Assembly: GCF_027942865.1 (NCBI RefSeq) | Contig: NC_134511.1 | Span: 25,715,390-25,779,389, forward strand | Source: Odontesthes bonariensis | Lineage: Eukaryota > Chordata > Actinopteri > Atheriniformes > Atherinopsidae | Length of the DNA stretch: 64,000 bases | Direction of reading: 5' to 3' | Shown here: positions 21,601-32,079 of the stretch, piece after piece | Numbering within the stretch: position 1 is the stretch's first letter | How the letters are laid out: each line of letters opens with the position of its first letter | The notes under the pieces: generated by a model | Seen by the model: only the letters and a program-made list of their open reading frames with translations | Database searches by the model: none | What the model was told of the DNA's origin: nothing | Position numbers and translations under genes: made by a program

Positions 21601-24600
21601 CTGCGCTCCCTGTGTGAAGATCGCTCTGTCCGCACAGCATGTCATGCGAGGCTAATACGTGGTGGCTAAGGGGCAAGCGCTAACCCTTCCACGTAAAACA
21701 ACAACTTGCACACTGCAGAAACGTCACACCACTTTATAACCCATCCGACAATAAAGTCACAAGCCTTACCATCAAAACCATATGCATGGTTCTCACATTA
21801 CTGGCATGGGGACGTTACAAAACAACTTTATAAACAGCATGTCACTCACCGGCTGGTTGTAGGCTCGCGCATGTGAAAGCCCAAAAGAGTCGATGGAGAA
21901 TAATCCCATATACAAAACAATTATCTTCTCTAGAAAAACTGCGTTCAAGTATTTAAAACATTACAGTATTACAAACATTCTGTCCTGGCAGAGCAGGACA
22001 CAAGGGGATGTGCAGGGTGTTCAAGGAGCAGCACAACATCCAGAGTTCAAAACAAAGATAGTACTGTTCAAAACAAAGATACCATGCCATGATGTGTTCA
22101 GGGTCCCTGCTATAGAAGTCCGACTTCTGACAGCTGTTCTGAGAACAAGCTGGGACCCAATAGGCTTCCTGTTTTAGTTAGTAAAAGAAGGAATCGAAAA
22201 CAGTCAACTTCCAGGGTGAATCTATCTAATTTGTTAACGGTACCACGTACAACTCAGAATACAACAGAGACCAGTGTAAACTCCACAAAGCTAGCCTTAC
22301 TTAATATTAGATCTCTGTCCAATAAGTCACTGTTAGTTAATGACTTCATAATTTCACATAATTTAGATTTTCTTTTTCTGACAGAAACATGGTTAACAGA
22401 GAGCACAAGCGCTACTGTTCTTAATGAAGCAGCTCCCCCAAACTTTAGTTTTATGGATAAATGCCGAAATGGTAGGAAAGGTGGGGGTGAAGCTGCTTTA
22501 TTTAAAGATACATTCCAGTGTAAAGAGATCTCATTTGGTGATTTCACTTCTTTTGAATATCTGAGTTTTATTTTAAAGGGTGTTCCTAAAATCCTGTTCT
22601 TAATCATTTACAGATCTCCAGGATACTGTGCAAGTTTTATTGATGATTTTTCTGAATTATTGTCTGTTATTTCAACTGATTTTAACCATTTCATCTTGAC
22701 CGGGGATTTTAACATTCACATAGATAATATGACGGATGGTAATGCCAAAGAATTTTCTTCTGTGCTGGACATGTTTGGTTTGTGGCAACATGTAACAGAA
22801 CCAACTCACCTTCGAGGTCACATTCTGGACCTGGTCATTTCTAAAGGTGTTGATATTTCTTCTGTTGTTGTTACTGATTTGGCCTTGTCTGACCATTTTT
22901 GTATTTTATTTGATTTACATATTACTCAGAATGTTCAAACAACCAGCTTCTCAGTTAAGAAGAGGCACATCAATGAGAAAACAAGTGCTCAGTTTAGGGA
23001 GGCCATAGCTATGTTACCAACAATGAGTGCAGAGTCGGTTGAAGGAATGCTGGATCATTTTAACTTGAAAATTTTTAATGTAATGGAAGCTGTTGCACCG
23101 ATAAGAATCAAGAGCACCTTGATCAAACAGAAAACACCATGGAGAAACACCACTACGGTCAAAAACCTGAAAAGAGAATGCAGGAAAGCTGAACGTAAAT
23201 GGAGGAAAACAAAGCTTCAGATTTACTATGAGCTGTACAAACAAAGCCTGCGTAGTTATAACAATGAGCTGTGCAAGGCCAGACAGCTGCATTTATCTGA
23301 AATGATTAATAAGAATGTCAACAATTCTCAAACTCTGTTTGCTATGGTTGAAAAACTCACAAATCCTCCTAAACAGTCAAACCCAGACCTCCTTTCCACT
23401 GAGAAATGCAACGAATTTGCCAACTTTTTTAGCCAAAAAATCAAAACAATTAGACAAAACATTCACGCAACACAGAAAAACAAGAAAACTAATCTGTGTC
23501 TAAAACCTAGAAATAACTCTGACGTTATGTCACAATTTAATATTGTTAATTTAAAAATCCTAGTGGAAACAGTTCGGCATCTGAAATCAACAACTTGTTC
23601 TCTGGACATAATACCATCCGACTTTTTAAAAACTGTTTTTACCTCAGTAGAAAGTGATCTCCTACAAATAGTTAACAGCTCACTGGCATCAGGCATTTTT
23701 CCCAAGTCACTAAAGACAGCTGCCATTAAGCCACTCCTAAAGAAGAGAACTCTAGACGCCTCTATGATGAACAACTACAGACCTGTCTCTAATCTCTCTT
23801 TTATATCTAAGATTATTGAGAAAGTTGTATTTAACCAGCTCAACGACTTTCTGAATGAAAGTGGAAGTCTTGATAACTTTCAATCAGGCTTCAGACGTCA
23901 TCACAGCACTGAAACAGCTCTGGTCAAAGTGTTAAACGACATCAGGTTGAATACTGATTCTGGTAATGTTTCAGTCCTGGTCCTGTTGGACCTCAGCGCT
24001 GCGTTTGATACTGTAGATCACAGAATCCTGTTGCACAGGCTGGAAAACTGGGTTGGACTTTCTGGAGCGGTCCTTAACTGGTTCAGGTCCTACTTAGAAG
24101 GCCGGAGTTATTTTGTTACAATTGGCAGCTATGAATCTGAGCGAGTGGCCATGACTTGTGGAGTCCCCCAGGGGTCAATTCTTGGACCTCTTCTGTTTAA
24201 CTTGTATATGCTCCCTTTGGGTCAGATATTGCAGAACTTTAACATCAATTATCACAGTTATGCAGACGATACACAACTTTATGTGTCTCTGTCACCGGAC
24301 GACTGCAGCCCAGCAGACGTACTGTGTCAGTGTCTGGAGGAAGTAAACACCTGGATGAGAGAGAATTTTCTACAATTAAATGAAGACAAAACTGAGATCA
24401 TTCTGTTTGGTAGCAAAGAGAAGAGGGTCAGCGTTGGTAAATATCTTGAGACTCGGAACCTTACAATCACTGACCAGGTTCGTAACCTCGGAGTGTTGAT
24501 AGACTCAGATCTGACTTTCAGCAGCCACATCAAAGCTGTCACCAAGGCAGCTTTTTACCACCTCAGAAACATCAACAGAATTAAAGGTTTCCTCTCCCAA

Positions 24601-25510
24601 AAAGACCAGGAGAAACTCATCCATGCATTCATCTCCAGTAGACTCGATTACTGTAATGCTCTTTTAACTGGACTTCCCAAAAAGAGCATTAAACATCTGC
24701 AGCTCATCCAGAACGCTGCTGCTAGAGTTTTAACCCGGACTAAGAGATCTGAACACATCACACCAGTTTTAATATCTTTACACTGGCTTCCAGTCAGTCA
24801 CAGAATAGATTTTAAAAGCCTGCTGATGGTTTACAAATCCCAGAACGGTTTAGGCCCAAAATACATCTGTGATATGTTCAGAGAATATAAACCCAGCAGA
24901 GCTCTTAGATCCAAGGACTCAGGTCAGCTGGTTCAGTCCAGAGTCCAGACTAAACATGGAGAAGCAGCATTTAGCTGTTATGCTGCTAACAAGTGGAACA
25001 AACTGCCAGTGGAGATTAAACTTTCAGCAAATGTAGACATTTTTAAATCCAGGTTAAAGACATTTCTGTTCTCATGTGTCTATGCATGAAATATCTTTTA
25101 ACTTATCTAGACTGTTGCCTGTTCTTAAATTCATTTAAATGATTTTATTTGTTTCTTTTTATATTCTTTTATGTATTTTTAATGCTTCTTGCACTCCCTG
25201 CTGCAATGCTTTTATTTTATGTAAAGCACTTTGAACTGTTTGTACATGAAATGTGCTATATAAATAAATTTGATTTGATTTGATTTGATTTGTGTGTGGT
25301 GGAAATGAGAAGGTGTGGTGGAAATGAGAAGGTGTGTGGTGGAAATGAGAAGGTGCGGTGGAAATGAGAAGGTGCAGGCATGAACCAACCTGTGAGGGCC
25401 TCAGTAAGTCTGCTCCTGCTGTTCACAGCGTGGGACCAGCACACCTCAGCTGCGTCCATCCGGTCTATCCGTCTCTGCTTTAGGAAATATTGAAGCGTTC
25501 GCTCACACAT
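12606..25510 (-). CDS. fam151b: FAM151B (menorin-family) protein, complete, five exons
   Basis: FAM151 proteins form the menorin family (nematode mnr-1 relatives); the human B paralogue is needed for photoreceptor survival in mice and its biochemistry is unknown. The fold is suspected to resemble PLC/GDPD-type TIM barrels. Exons in transcript order: 25510-25390, 16801-16654, 16584-16367, 14584-14449, 12759-12606. They sum to 777 nt, 258 residues. Diagnostic stretches are [100 protein letters not shown] and [11 protein letters not shown]. The start is the first ATG of the 121-bp first exon and fits the short N-terminus of FAM151B, with no signal peptide visible. Intron 1 is 8.6 kb and full of repeats; intron 2 is only 69 bp and in frame. 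A poly(A) signal (TTTATT on +) lies at 12490-12495. Convergent with dhfr, as expected from conserved linkage. Confidence 0.95.
15110..15420 (-). repeat. LINE-3'-tail-like repeat, diverged (copy 2), fam151b intron 3
   Basis: A diverged copy of the repeat at 8028-8600, same orientation. It lies directly downstream (minus strand) of the LINE reverse transcriptase piece at 15507-16031, which suggests that this repeat is that LINE's 3' untranslated tail. Confidence 0.55.
15507..16250 (-). mobile_element. Non-LTR retrotransposon fragment, C-terminal RT end
   Basis: The minus strand encodes [40 protein letters not shown] and [20 protein letters not shown], the post-RT thumb/C-terminal region of L2/CR1-group LINEs (compare [20 protein letters not shown] in the element at 22093-25290). 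The N-terminal RT part is absent, and 16031-16250 holds non-coding repeat. In a fam151b intron, same strand as the gene. Confidence 0.85.
17434..17690 (-). mobile_element. tRNA-derived SINE-like element (minus)
   Basis: On the minus strand it matches the body of the element at 31768-32075 (AACAGGTGCCAACCTGGATG-type stretch, GGGAAATCTCC/TTTGTG tail and AATAAATCTGATCT end). The head is diverged. It lies in fam151b intron 1. Confidence 0.6.
17818..18112 (+). mobile_element. tRNA-derived SINE (plus)
   Basis: A decayed tRNA-like head with AGAAGGTCGGTGATTGG (box B remnant) is followed by CTTGGGCAAGACACTGAAGC and the tail TAAAGCGCTTGGAGTGGTCA plus AAAAGCGCTATACAA. Same family as 7090-7327 and 53180-53445. 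Confidence 0.75.
18740..19238. repeat. Dispersed repeat, copy A (ends ..CTATCCCT-TTAA)
   Basis: The segment 18946-19238 is about 90 percent identical by eye to 19777-20074 and 52582-52876 (shared GGAACTCGGCTCACAGGACG and GCAGCAGGGGGTAAGAAAAT). All three stop at CTATCCCTTTAA, suggesting a TTAA-flanked DNA element. The left part 18857-18945 is inverted relative to copy B. Confidence 0.7.
19239..19613 (+). mobile_element. Non-LTR retrotransposon fragment (EN-RT linker)
   Basis: The plus strand encodes [40 protein letters not shown] and [20 protein letters not shown], the linker between endonuclease and RT of L2-group LINEs (compare [10 protein letters not shown] and [14 protein letters not shown] in the large element). 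It stops abruptly at both ends, between two copies of the repeat ending in CTATCCCTTTAA. Confidence 0.8.
19684..20074. repeat. Dispersed repeat, copy B
   Basis: Second copy of the repeat ending CTATCCCTTTAA. Its first 85 bp (CACCTGTTACGGTGTTTGCT region) appear in reverse complement in copy A at 18857-18945. Confidence 0.7.
20136..20567. mobile_element. MITE with TTAA target duplication, family 2
   Basis: TTAA at 20136-20139 and 20564-20567 bracket 424 bp whose ends are inverted repeats (AGCTATGGTAGGTAATCCT and, reversed, AGCTATGGTTGGTAATCCT). No coding capacity. Consistent with a non-autonomous piggyBac-type element. In fam151b intron 1. Confidence 0.8.
21517..21975. repeat. Dispersed repeat, copy 1 (partner at 41195-41650)
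   Basis: Nearly identical in reverse complement to 41195-41650, sharing ACTCCGGGGCATTTGAAGCG, GTTTATAAAGTTGTTTTGTA (reverse) and ATGCGAGGCTAATACGTGG. No coding capacity. Family unknown; a non-autonomous DNA element is plausible. Confidence 0.75.
22093..25290 (+). mobile_element. L2-like non-LTR retrotransposon with uninterrupted EN-RT reading frame
   Basis: The frame is open from 22093 to the TGA at 25087-25089 (957 residues counting from 22216). An apurinic-type endonuclease comes first ([49 protein letters not shown]), then a reverse transcriptase ([62 protein letters not shown] catalytic box) and the C-terminal [20 protein letters not shown] region. The 3' end has CTATATAAATAAA and (TTTGA)n, the short tandem tail of L2-group elements. 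No ATG precedes the endonuclease: the frame begins after a TGA at 22090-22092 and the first in-frame ATG is 22453, so this copy is 5'-truncated. It lies antisense in fam151b intron 1. Confidence 0.92.
25292..25375. repeat. Short tandem repeat, four ~20-bp units
   Basis: Four copies of GGTGGAAATGAGAAGGTG lie between the LINE tail and the fam151b exon 1 donor (25389). They sit 15 bp inside the intron. Confidence 0.85.
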
Positions 25511-27400
25511 CCTGCCGTGTCGCTTTATACGGTCCCACAGGTGCCCCTGAACAAGCTGCCAGTATGACTTCAGACCGATTACTGAGCAACACGCAACCCG
25601 AGATGGTGCTCTGGCTGCACAGCCATGAATAACTTTGTTTCAGCCTATAAATTCCATGGGACGTCAAATATGAAACCCCTGATCAACAGCCAGGTAGACC
25701 CGTGCGGGTAAAACAGAAGCCCACTCCTGGGGACTTGTTTCAGATGATTAAGCCGCAGGCAGCACAACTTCTACAGCGGTTATCCTCCAGGTTAAAGGCG
25801 CATTACCGCCACCTGCTGTTCGGGAGGCGGAATTTCAAACTCACCAACTGCTTATTCTGCACAATGAAATCTGGATTTTAGAGGCAAATTATCATCTGGG
25901 AAAACGACCATCCACTTAAGTTAAAAACAGAGTTTGTTCGGATCAATTTACAAGTACGATGATCAATTCAGTTAGAAATGGCACAATGTGGTGGAGGTTT
26001 TCTCAGAATCCAGTGATGCAATGTCATGGTTACGTTTTCTTCTGTTTCTTCCTCCTCCACAGCGGTGGTACAGCTCACTAACAACATCTACCAAAACCGT
26101 AACAACAAAAATGATGTGATAATTCCATCAATGTGTGTCAACACATGCACATGTTGAATTATTATAGAGCAAAGAGTACCGAATATGCCCGTCTCGTTTA
26201 GCAGTGTCATGGCAACCTCTCCCAGGGAAAGAGTCACTGCTGAGGCGTTCTTTGAAAAGCAGAAGCAAAAACAATAGATTTGATTTGAAAGAATCAACGT
26301 CAGTGTTCTGAAAAATTTCCCAGATAAAATAAAATATATATGACCTAAAATGACAGACAAATACATAAACTTTTGTGGTGTATGAGGGATGGTCGCCTTC
26401 AAACGGCCGATGTGTAGATGGTACAGGAAGAACTCTGCTGGCACAGACATGGTCCAACACAGAAGGGTTTTAATGGCCACCAGGTCCGTCTCAGAATTAC
26501 AGAATGATGCATCAAATCTGGAGAGATCCTCGAAGCCCCAAAGTCTGTGTCATCTCTCCCCACTGAGGGTGCTTCTCCCCTTATGTAGGGTAAACCTTTC
26601 CCCATGTGGTGACCCTGGGTGGGCTCGCTAGTCAGGCTAAAAGATATATGTGTATCTATATATCACAGGTTTGGCTGTCCTGGACATTGCTTAACTGAGG
26701 GAGTTAAGCATGGAGAGTTAAGGGGTGTTTCTCCAGATGTTTATGTTTACCCTTATTCATCTCCTGTCTGGACGATCTGAACCTGATGTCCTTTTGAACC
26801 TCTAAGTGTCAGACACGACACTCACTTTCAGGATGAATATTCCACATTTCAATGTGTGTGGCTCTGTGTTGGCTGTCCATCTGTATACCTAACAGCTTCA
26901 CTCTCTGGTGAATGATGAAAAAAATAACATATTTTCATTCATTTTAGGTTGCTTCGGTAAAATTGAGTGCTTTTGTGTCATGGTTTCAACATTACCCTGT
27001 AGACTCAGAGGACTTTTTGAATTTCAAGAACTAATTTCCCAAGGGGTCCACAACAAAGCTATTTCTCTCAGGGGGGAATATTGCAAGCTGAATAGTTTAG
27101 GCCTAGCAATTAAAAATGCTAACACTTCACTTCCAATAAACAAACAAAAACAAGCCCCTCACAGGTCAACGGGAATTTATTTTGCTCCCAATGCTGCCAG
27201 TATCAAGTGGCTGGGCTCATGGATCACCAAATGAAATGGTTTTTGTTGGGTCACACTGAAAAGAAGGGAAAAACGCCAGTAATGCGAAATACTTACAGTG
27301 CAATTAAGTTGGAAAAAAAAGAGAGATGATTGGAATGAACATCTCTCCTACTCCCACCTTAAGTCTTGAGACCTGTCCTTCTCATCCCTTAGAAAAAAGT
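25511..27400. other. Intergenic upstream of fam151b, no gene seen
   Basis: It must contain the fam151b promoter. No clear TATA box or coding exon was found. Confidence 0.5.
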
Positions 27401-27401
27401 A

Positions 27402-27736
27402 GTATACTTATTTGATACTGAAACTGTGGCAGTATACCTTTGCTTCTTTGCTGAGTCAACGACTTGACCTCATTCTGTACTTGGATCAAGATAAACTAAG
27501 TATTCCTACTTTGTGGCAGAAAGAAGTAAAAAGTATACTAAAGTAGAAGTAGCTATATGCTTTAGTATTAAAGTATGAATGTAAGTCTTAGTATTTATGT
27601 ACTTGGTCTTAGACTTTTCTTTATACTTTTCAGTATAAGCCAAGTATACTTCACTATACTATTCTTGAGTATATAAAATAGTAAACTTCAAGTATACTGC
27701 CTCAGTTTTAGTATAAAATAAGTATACTTGTAGTAC
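27402..27736. repeat. AGTATACTT-rich MITE with inverted ends
   Basis: The ends are inverted repeats (about 27402-27442 against 27690-27735, sharing AATAAGTATACT and its reverse with CAGTATAC). The inside is studded with AGTATACTT-like motifs. No coding capacity. Confidence 0.75.
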
Positions 27737-28423
27737 GCTTGAATGAACTACCTCAGAAATCAGTAACTGTAACTGTGCCACACGCAGTTCTCCAGAACAC
27801 CTGCACTTCTGCTAGAATGCAGACAGCCTGTCCTACAAAGCAGGATTAGTGGTTTAGCGAGGTAACATCAGGTTCACTTCGGGATATTCGATATTACAAC
27901 GTTGGTTGACTTTTTACCCGACTGTATCACCGTGGCAACTTATTCTGGAAACCTAATCCAGAGCAGGTTGTGTTTTGAGATAAGAGATTAATCAGTAAAA
28001 GCACCGTAATCCCAACCAACCACTTCTCTTGGAGAAATGAAAGAATAAGATAGGCGTTGGTGCGCTAACAGTGTGAGGGTCTGTCCATTGCTCACTGTTG
28101 GTCGTCTCATTCACATTTCCTGTCTCTGCTCTTACTGTCTTCCTGTCACATCTGGCTCGTGTTTCTCAAAACTGTGTGCCGCTGCCATATTCCTTTATTG
28201 CATGGAATTTGTATATTCTTATCAAACACATTTTTTGAATGTATTTTCCTTTCTTACTTCTGATAAATACCATACATCAGGCCACATGAAATTCCATTAG
28301 GCCACCACAAGATTAGTTCTAACAAACACAAGGTCATTTCCAAGCATATTGTGTAATGCTGTGAATAGAGCAGGCTGCGTTATTGGGAGGGTTCTTATCA
28401 ACCTGAGACAAGCGCTGGTGGTC

Positions 28424-28431
28424 TTTAAATA
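28424..28431 (+). promoter_or_regulatory. TATA-like element of the C2 gene
   Basis: TTTAAATA sits about 30 bp before the inferred start of a short 5' non-coding exon ending at the donor 28479/28480. The placement is reasonable but the transcription start is not directly visible. Confidence 0.4.
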
Positions 28432-28454
28432 CGGAGAGCAACACCTGGAGAGGT

Positions 28455-30163
28455 TAGAAGTAGGGTTTCCAGAATAAAGGTAAGAGTTTTACATCCAGTG
28501 GGGTTTTTTTTAACTGATTGAACTGAATTTCTCTAAAGTGGTCCATGTTCTTTAGCTCAAGACTAAAACATATTTGTGTGTGAGAAGATATCTACTTAGG
28601 TTTATTAGTTTTATCTTTTGAAAAATAGCTGTTATTTGGGAAAGAGCATCATCGTGTGGCCTTTGCAATTCTTCAGTTGTGTTGTATTTACAGTTATGTT
28701 AGATAGCAGTGTTAATGCTGCACAGAACTGCACATCAGGGCTGAACTGTCTCGACTTTGTTCAACGATAAGTGCGTTTTCTCCAGATGCTGTTGTTTCCT
28801 CTAACAGTTCAAATGCATAACTGTTAGGTTAAATAGTGTATGATTAGACATGAGGGTTAAGCATACGTGGTTGCCTGTCTCTGTGGTAGCCCTGTGAAAT
28901 ACGGACTTTTCTGGGTTTCTCTGTCTCAACTGGGAAATGCTGCAGCCCTTCATAACCCTGAAAAAGGACGAAGCAGATAGAGAATGAGAAGAATGGATGG
29001 ATGTCTGCACTTATATTCTTCCACAGTGACATATGTCCATGTTCATATTTTAGCCTAAATGACCTTCTGAAATATAGCATTTGATGGTTGATGCTATCCC
29101 ATAATTGACCATTGTGTACTATCCCAGAATTGCAAATAATCAAAGAAATTGCCCCACCAATGAATGGATCTGAAAATACTTCCAGATGTAAATGATCAGA
29201 TATCTATATATAGCAGAACACGCCGACAAAAACCTCACAGATTGATGCTTGTCCCGTGAATCCCATAGCAGCTGTTTTTTGATGCACTGCTTTACTGAGG
29301 CATAGTTTTGACTGTTCCTTAATGAGAAAGGTGGTTAGAGTAGCAAGCTTAGAGAAGGGCCAAGTAACAAGTAAAAAAAAAAAATGTTAGATTACACAGT
29401 GGTGCAGTGCACTACATAAAGGTCTAATGTAAAATGCATGGCTCAGACTTTGCTCTTAACATTGGTGGAATACGATTATACTTTTGACCAAATGTTCTGT
29501 CCTGCTGCCTAAAAACGCTGAAAACACAGAAGATTAGTACAGAAAAATAGTTTGAAGTTTGAATCGTGTTTGATGGAATACTACATGGACATGCCATGCT
29601 AAAAAATGAAGCACTTTTGCTTGTTTCTGGCTCTACCACATGTGCAGCCCCGGGCCTGAGCATTTGGTTTGCCTGAACACATGCTTATTATTTCAATTCC
29701 CATTGTGAAAATTGCTAGCTTTTCTCAGGATTTCTTGTTTTTTTTCTTCTTCTCAGCATCCTGTGAAAGCATGGCTTCCAAACTGCCCCTCCTTCTCATG
29801 TTCCTGTGCATCTTGAGTGTAGCTCGGTCCCAGCTTAAACTCTTTAACTTGCGGGCCACTGATCTTCCCTCTAACTTGTTTGCAACCGCGGACGGTTATG
29901 TGAAGGTTTTCTGTGGTGCAGCCACTCTTGGCAAAACCTCAGTTCGTAATGACAACAGCAACCCCTGGTGGGAGGAGGAATTCACACACTTCAAGGCTGA
30001 AGAGAAGGAAGTGCTGAGGCTGGAGGTTTACGACAGTGACCTCATATTCGATGACCTTCTAGGAGTCTGCCAACGTCAGATAAAGTCAGGGACCCATGAG
30101 CATGACTGCTTTCTAAAGAAAGGTGGCATCCTTCATTACACCTACACCCTCAGCAGTCAGTAA
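28455..30163 (+). CDS. Small secreted single-C2-domain protein, perforin-C2-like
   Basis: The coding part is 29771-30163 (130 residues) in one exon; the acceptor at about 29755 follows a long pyrimidine tract. A non-coding first exon (about 28455-28479, donor AAAG|GTAAGA) and a TATA-like TTTAAATA at 28424-28431 are inferred. Residues 1-20 are a hydrophobic signal peptide. Residues 21-130 form one C2 domain: DGYVKVFCG at 41-49, NPWWEEEF at 64-71, VYDSD at 86-90, FDDLLGVC at 93-100 and a YTYTL end. The cysteines at 48, 100 and 113, plus GVC after DDLL, resemble the C-terminal C2 domain of perforin rather than intracellular C2 domains. Calcium-loop acids at 41, 88, 90, 94 and 95 are present, but the usual first loop-1 Asp is Asn35. 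No MACPF pore-forming region is encoded nearby, so it is not a truncated perforin read-out in this window. Function unknown; calcium-dependent lipid binding outside cells is inferred. AATAAA lies near 30378. Confidence 0.85.
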
Positions 30164-30847
30164 GCTTGTATACATGCATCTGACCCGTATTCTTTACACA
30201 CGGAATTCTCTCTTCTCTTAACCTGGCTCTTATTTCTAATAGTGTAATGCTTAGTTTATATAATGTTTCATGAGCTGAGTTATTCCCTGTCCCAGATCAA
30301 TGATTTAGAATTGAAGTTTTCTCAAAATATCAATGTGTATTTGACTATTTCCAGCCCTGTAAATCCTTACAGTAAATAATAAAGTATATGGCAACCAAGC
30401 TTTCTCTGGATGTTCAGTTAATTCATACTCCATCCATCCATTCATCCATCCGCTTTGTCCTACTTAGGTTTGCGGAGACAAATATCCCAGTGAGTGCAAA
30501 ATATTATATCCAAAGTTGTATCTATTCATTATCTTAATTTAGTCATCAAGCTCTCCTTTGAGTTGTGACATTATTAACTGATTTATATATCACACGAACA
30601 ACTTTTGGAGCAGCCCTTGGACAAAAATGATTGAGAGTCTTGACTGATGCGTATGGTTTCTTTAGAATAAAATCCACCAGGTAGCAGAATGACGTTGAAC
30701 AGCAACTTTATTCCCTTAGATCCTTACAGCACCGTGAAAACTGCATTAAAGGCATATAAACACAACAAATATTTCATGATTTTGTTCTCACGGTACGTGC
30801 AAATAATAAGTGGATAGATCAAATCTTGATTCATAAAATATTAAAAA

Positions 30848-31010
30848 TGATACAAATATACAAAAAAAGTGTTCTTTTTCATGTTCAGCAGCTTTTTCAG
30901 CTCACTGGTGATCCAGGGTTTGTTGTTGGGGAAGCACATCACTGTCACTGTTTTTTGGGGTGAATGCCCTCCACACAGAGGTTGATAAAGCCTTTCACAT
31001 ACTCAGCCAT
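30848..31010 (-). mobile_element. LINE fragment (minus)
   Basis: The minus strand reads MAEYVKGFINLCVEGIHPKK then a frame slip and NNKPWITSELKKLLNMKK, the linker after the endonuclease in fish non-LTR retrotransposons (NNKPWI is diagnostic). Both ends are truncated. Confidence 0.75.
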
Positions 31011-31012
31011 AG

Positions 31013-31480
31013 CAAGCAAGCAACTTTATTTATATAGCACGTTGAACATCCCCATGGAAAACCAGAGGGCTTCATTTCAACGTTCAAATGTTCAAAGTCA
31101 AGACATAGACACAGAAGTGGACACTAGACAAAACTGATGAAACATAAAAGAAATAAAACAAAGGAATTTTAAGGTAAAAATAAAAATCACCAATTTGTCA
31201 CTCGGGTAAAAGCTAAGGCATAAAAATGCGTCTTTAAAGGAGATTTAAAAGCAACAACAGAGGGAGCTTGTCCGGCATGTAATGGAAGCTCATTCCAAAG
31301 TTAAGGAACAAGAGTTGAGAATGCCTCGTCCCCTCCAAGCTCCTTGTGAGGTTTTGGAATGGACCAAAGCAACTGATCTGCAGACCTTAGTGGGCAGGAA
31401 GAAATATACGGGGGCAGCAGGTCAAACAGATAAAAAGGAGCAGACACTTACAAACAAATAAAAGAATGTGAAAATGAGTT
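31013..31480 (-). repeat. LINE 3' untranslated-type repeat (minus)
   Basis: On the minus strand this ends in CGTGCTATATAAATAAAGTT, the L2-type tail, preceded by non-coding body sequence (TTGGAATGAGCTTCCATTAC). No reading frame. Confidence 0.6.
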
Positions 31481-31767
31481 GGGAAAGGAACGGGGTAACC
31501 AACGCAGGGAGGCTAAAACTTGTGTGATGTGATCCCTTTTCCTGCATAGCACCGATGTCTTCTCCCTGTGGCTCACAGAACGCATTCCAGTCTGTGGCCC
31601 CAAAGCGGAAGATTTTTTTCAGCTGAGACCACTTCTGACCACCAGTCTGTGTGGTCACAAGGTGGCGCTAGGTGGAGGTGAGGAGAACCGGACCTTCCTG
31701 GTGGATGGCAGACAGAACATCTGTATGCTTCTCTCAGGGAAACACTTCTCTGGGAAATCTGTGGCTC

Positions 31768-32075
31768 AGTGGTGAGAGTGGGTCGTCCAATAACCAGAAG
31801 GTTGGTGGTTTGATTCCCTCCCTCGCCACTCAAAAGATTGGCGATCTGACAGCTGGAGGGGTGTCAGACCATCGAGGTGCGAGGCACCGTACCCCCATGC
31901 TCCCTGGGCGCTGAGAATGGCTGCCCACCGCCCATCAGAGTACGGCATCTGTCTCCATGAGTGTGTGACCCTGTGCATGTGCGTTCAACAGGTGCCAACC
32001 TGGATGGGTTAAAAGCGGAGGGGAAACTTTGTGTATTTCCCTGCATGTACATGACAATAAAATCTGATCTTACTG
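31768..32075 (+). mobile_element. tRNA-derived SINE (plus)
   Basis: Box A-like TGGCTCAGTGGTGAG and box B-like GGTTTGATTCC (31806-31816) are correctly spaced for an internal RNA polymerase III promoter. The body continues to a tail of GACAATAAAATCTGATCTTA. A minus-strand relative is at 17434-17690. Confidence 0.8.
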
Positions 32076-32079
32076 AAAT

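Noticed and set aside
29669..29770. Longer N-terminus for the C2 protein starting at 29669
   Set aside because: It would read through a clear polypyrimidine tract and AG acceptor and put 34 extra residues before a good signal peptide.
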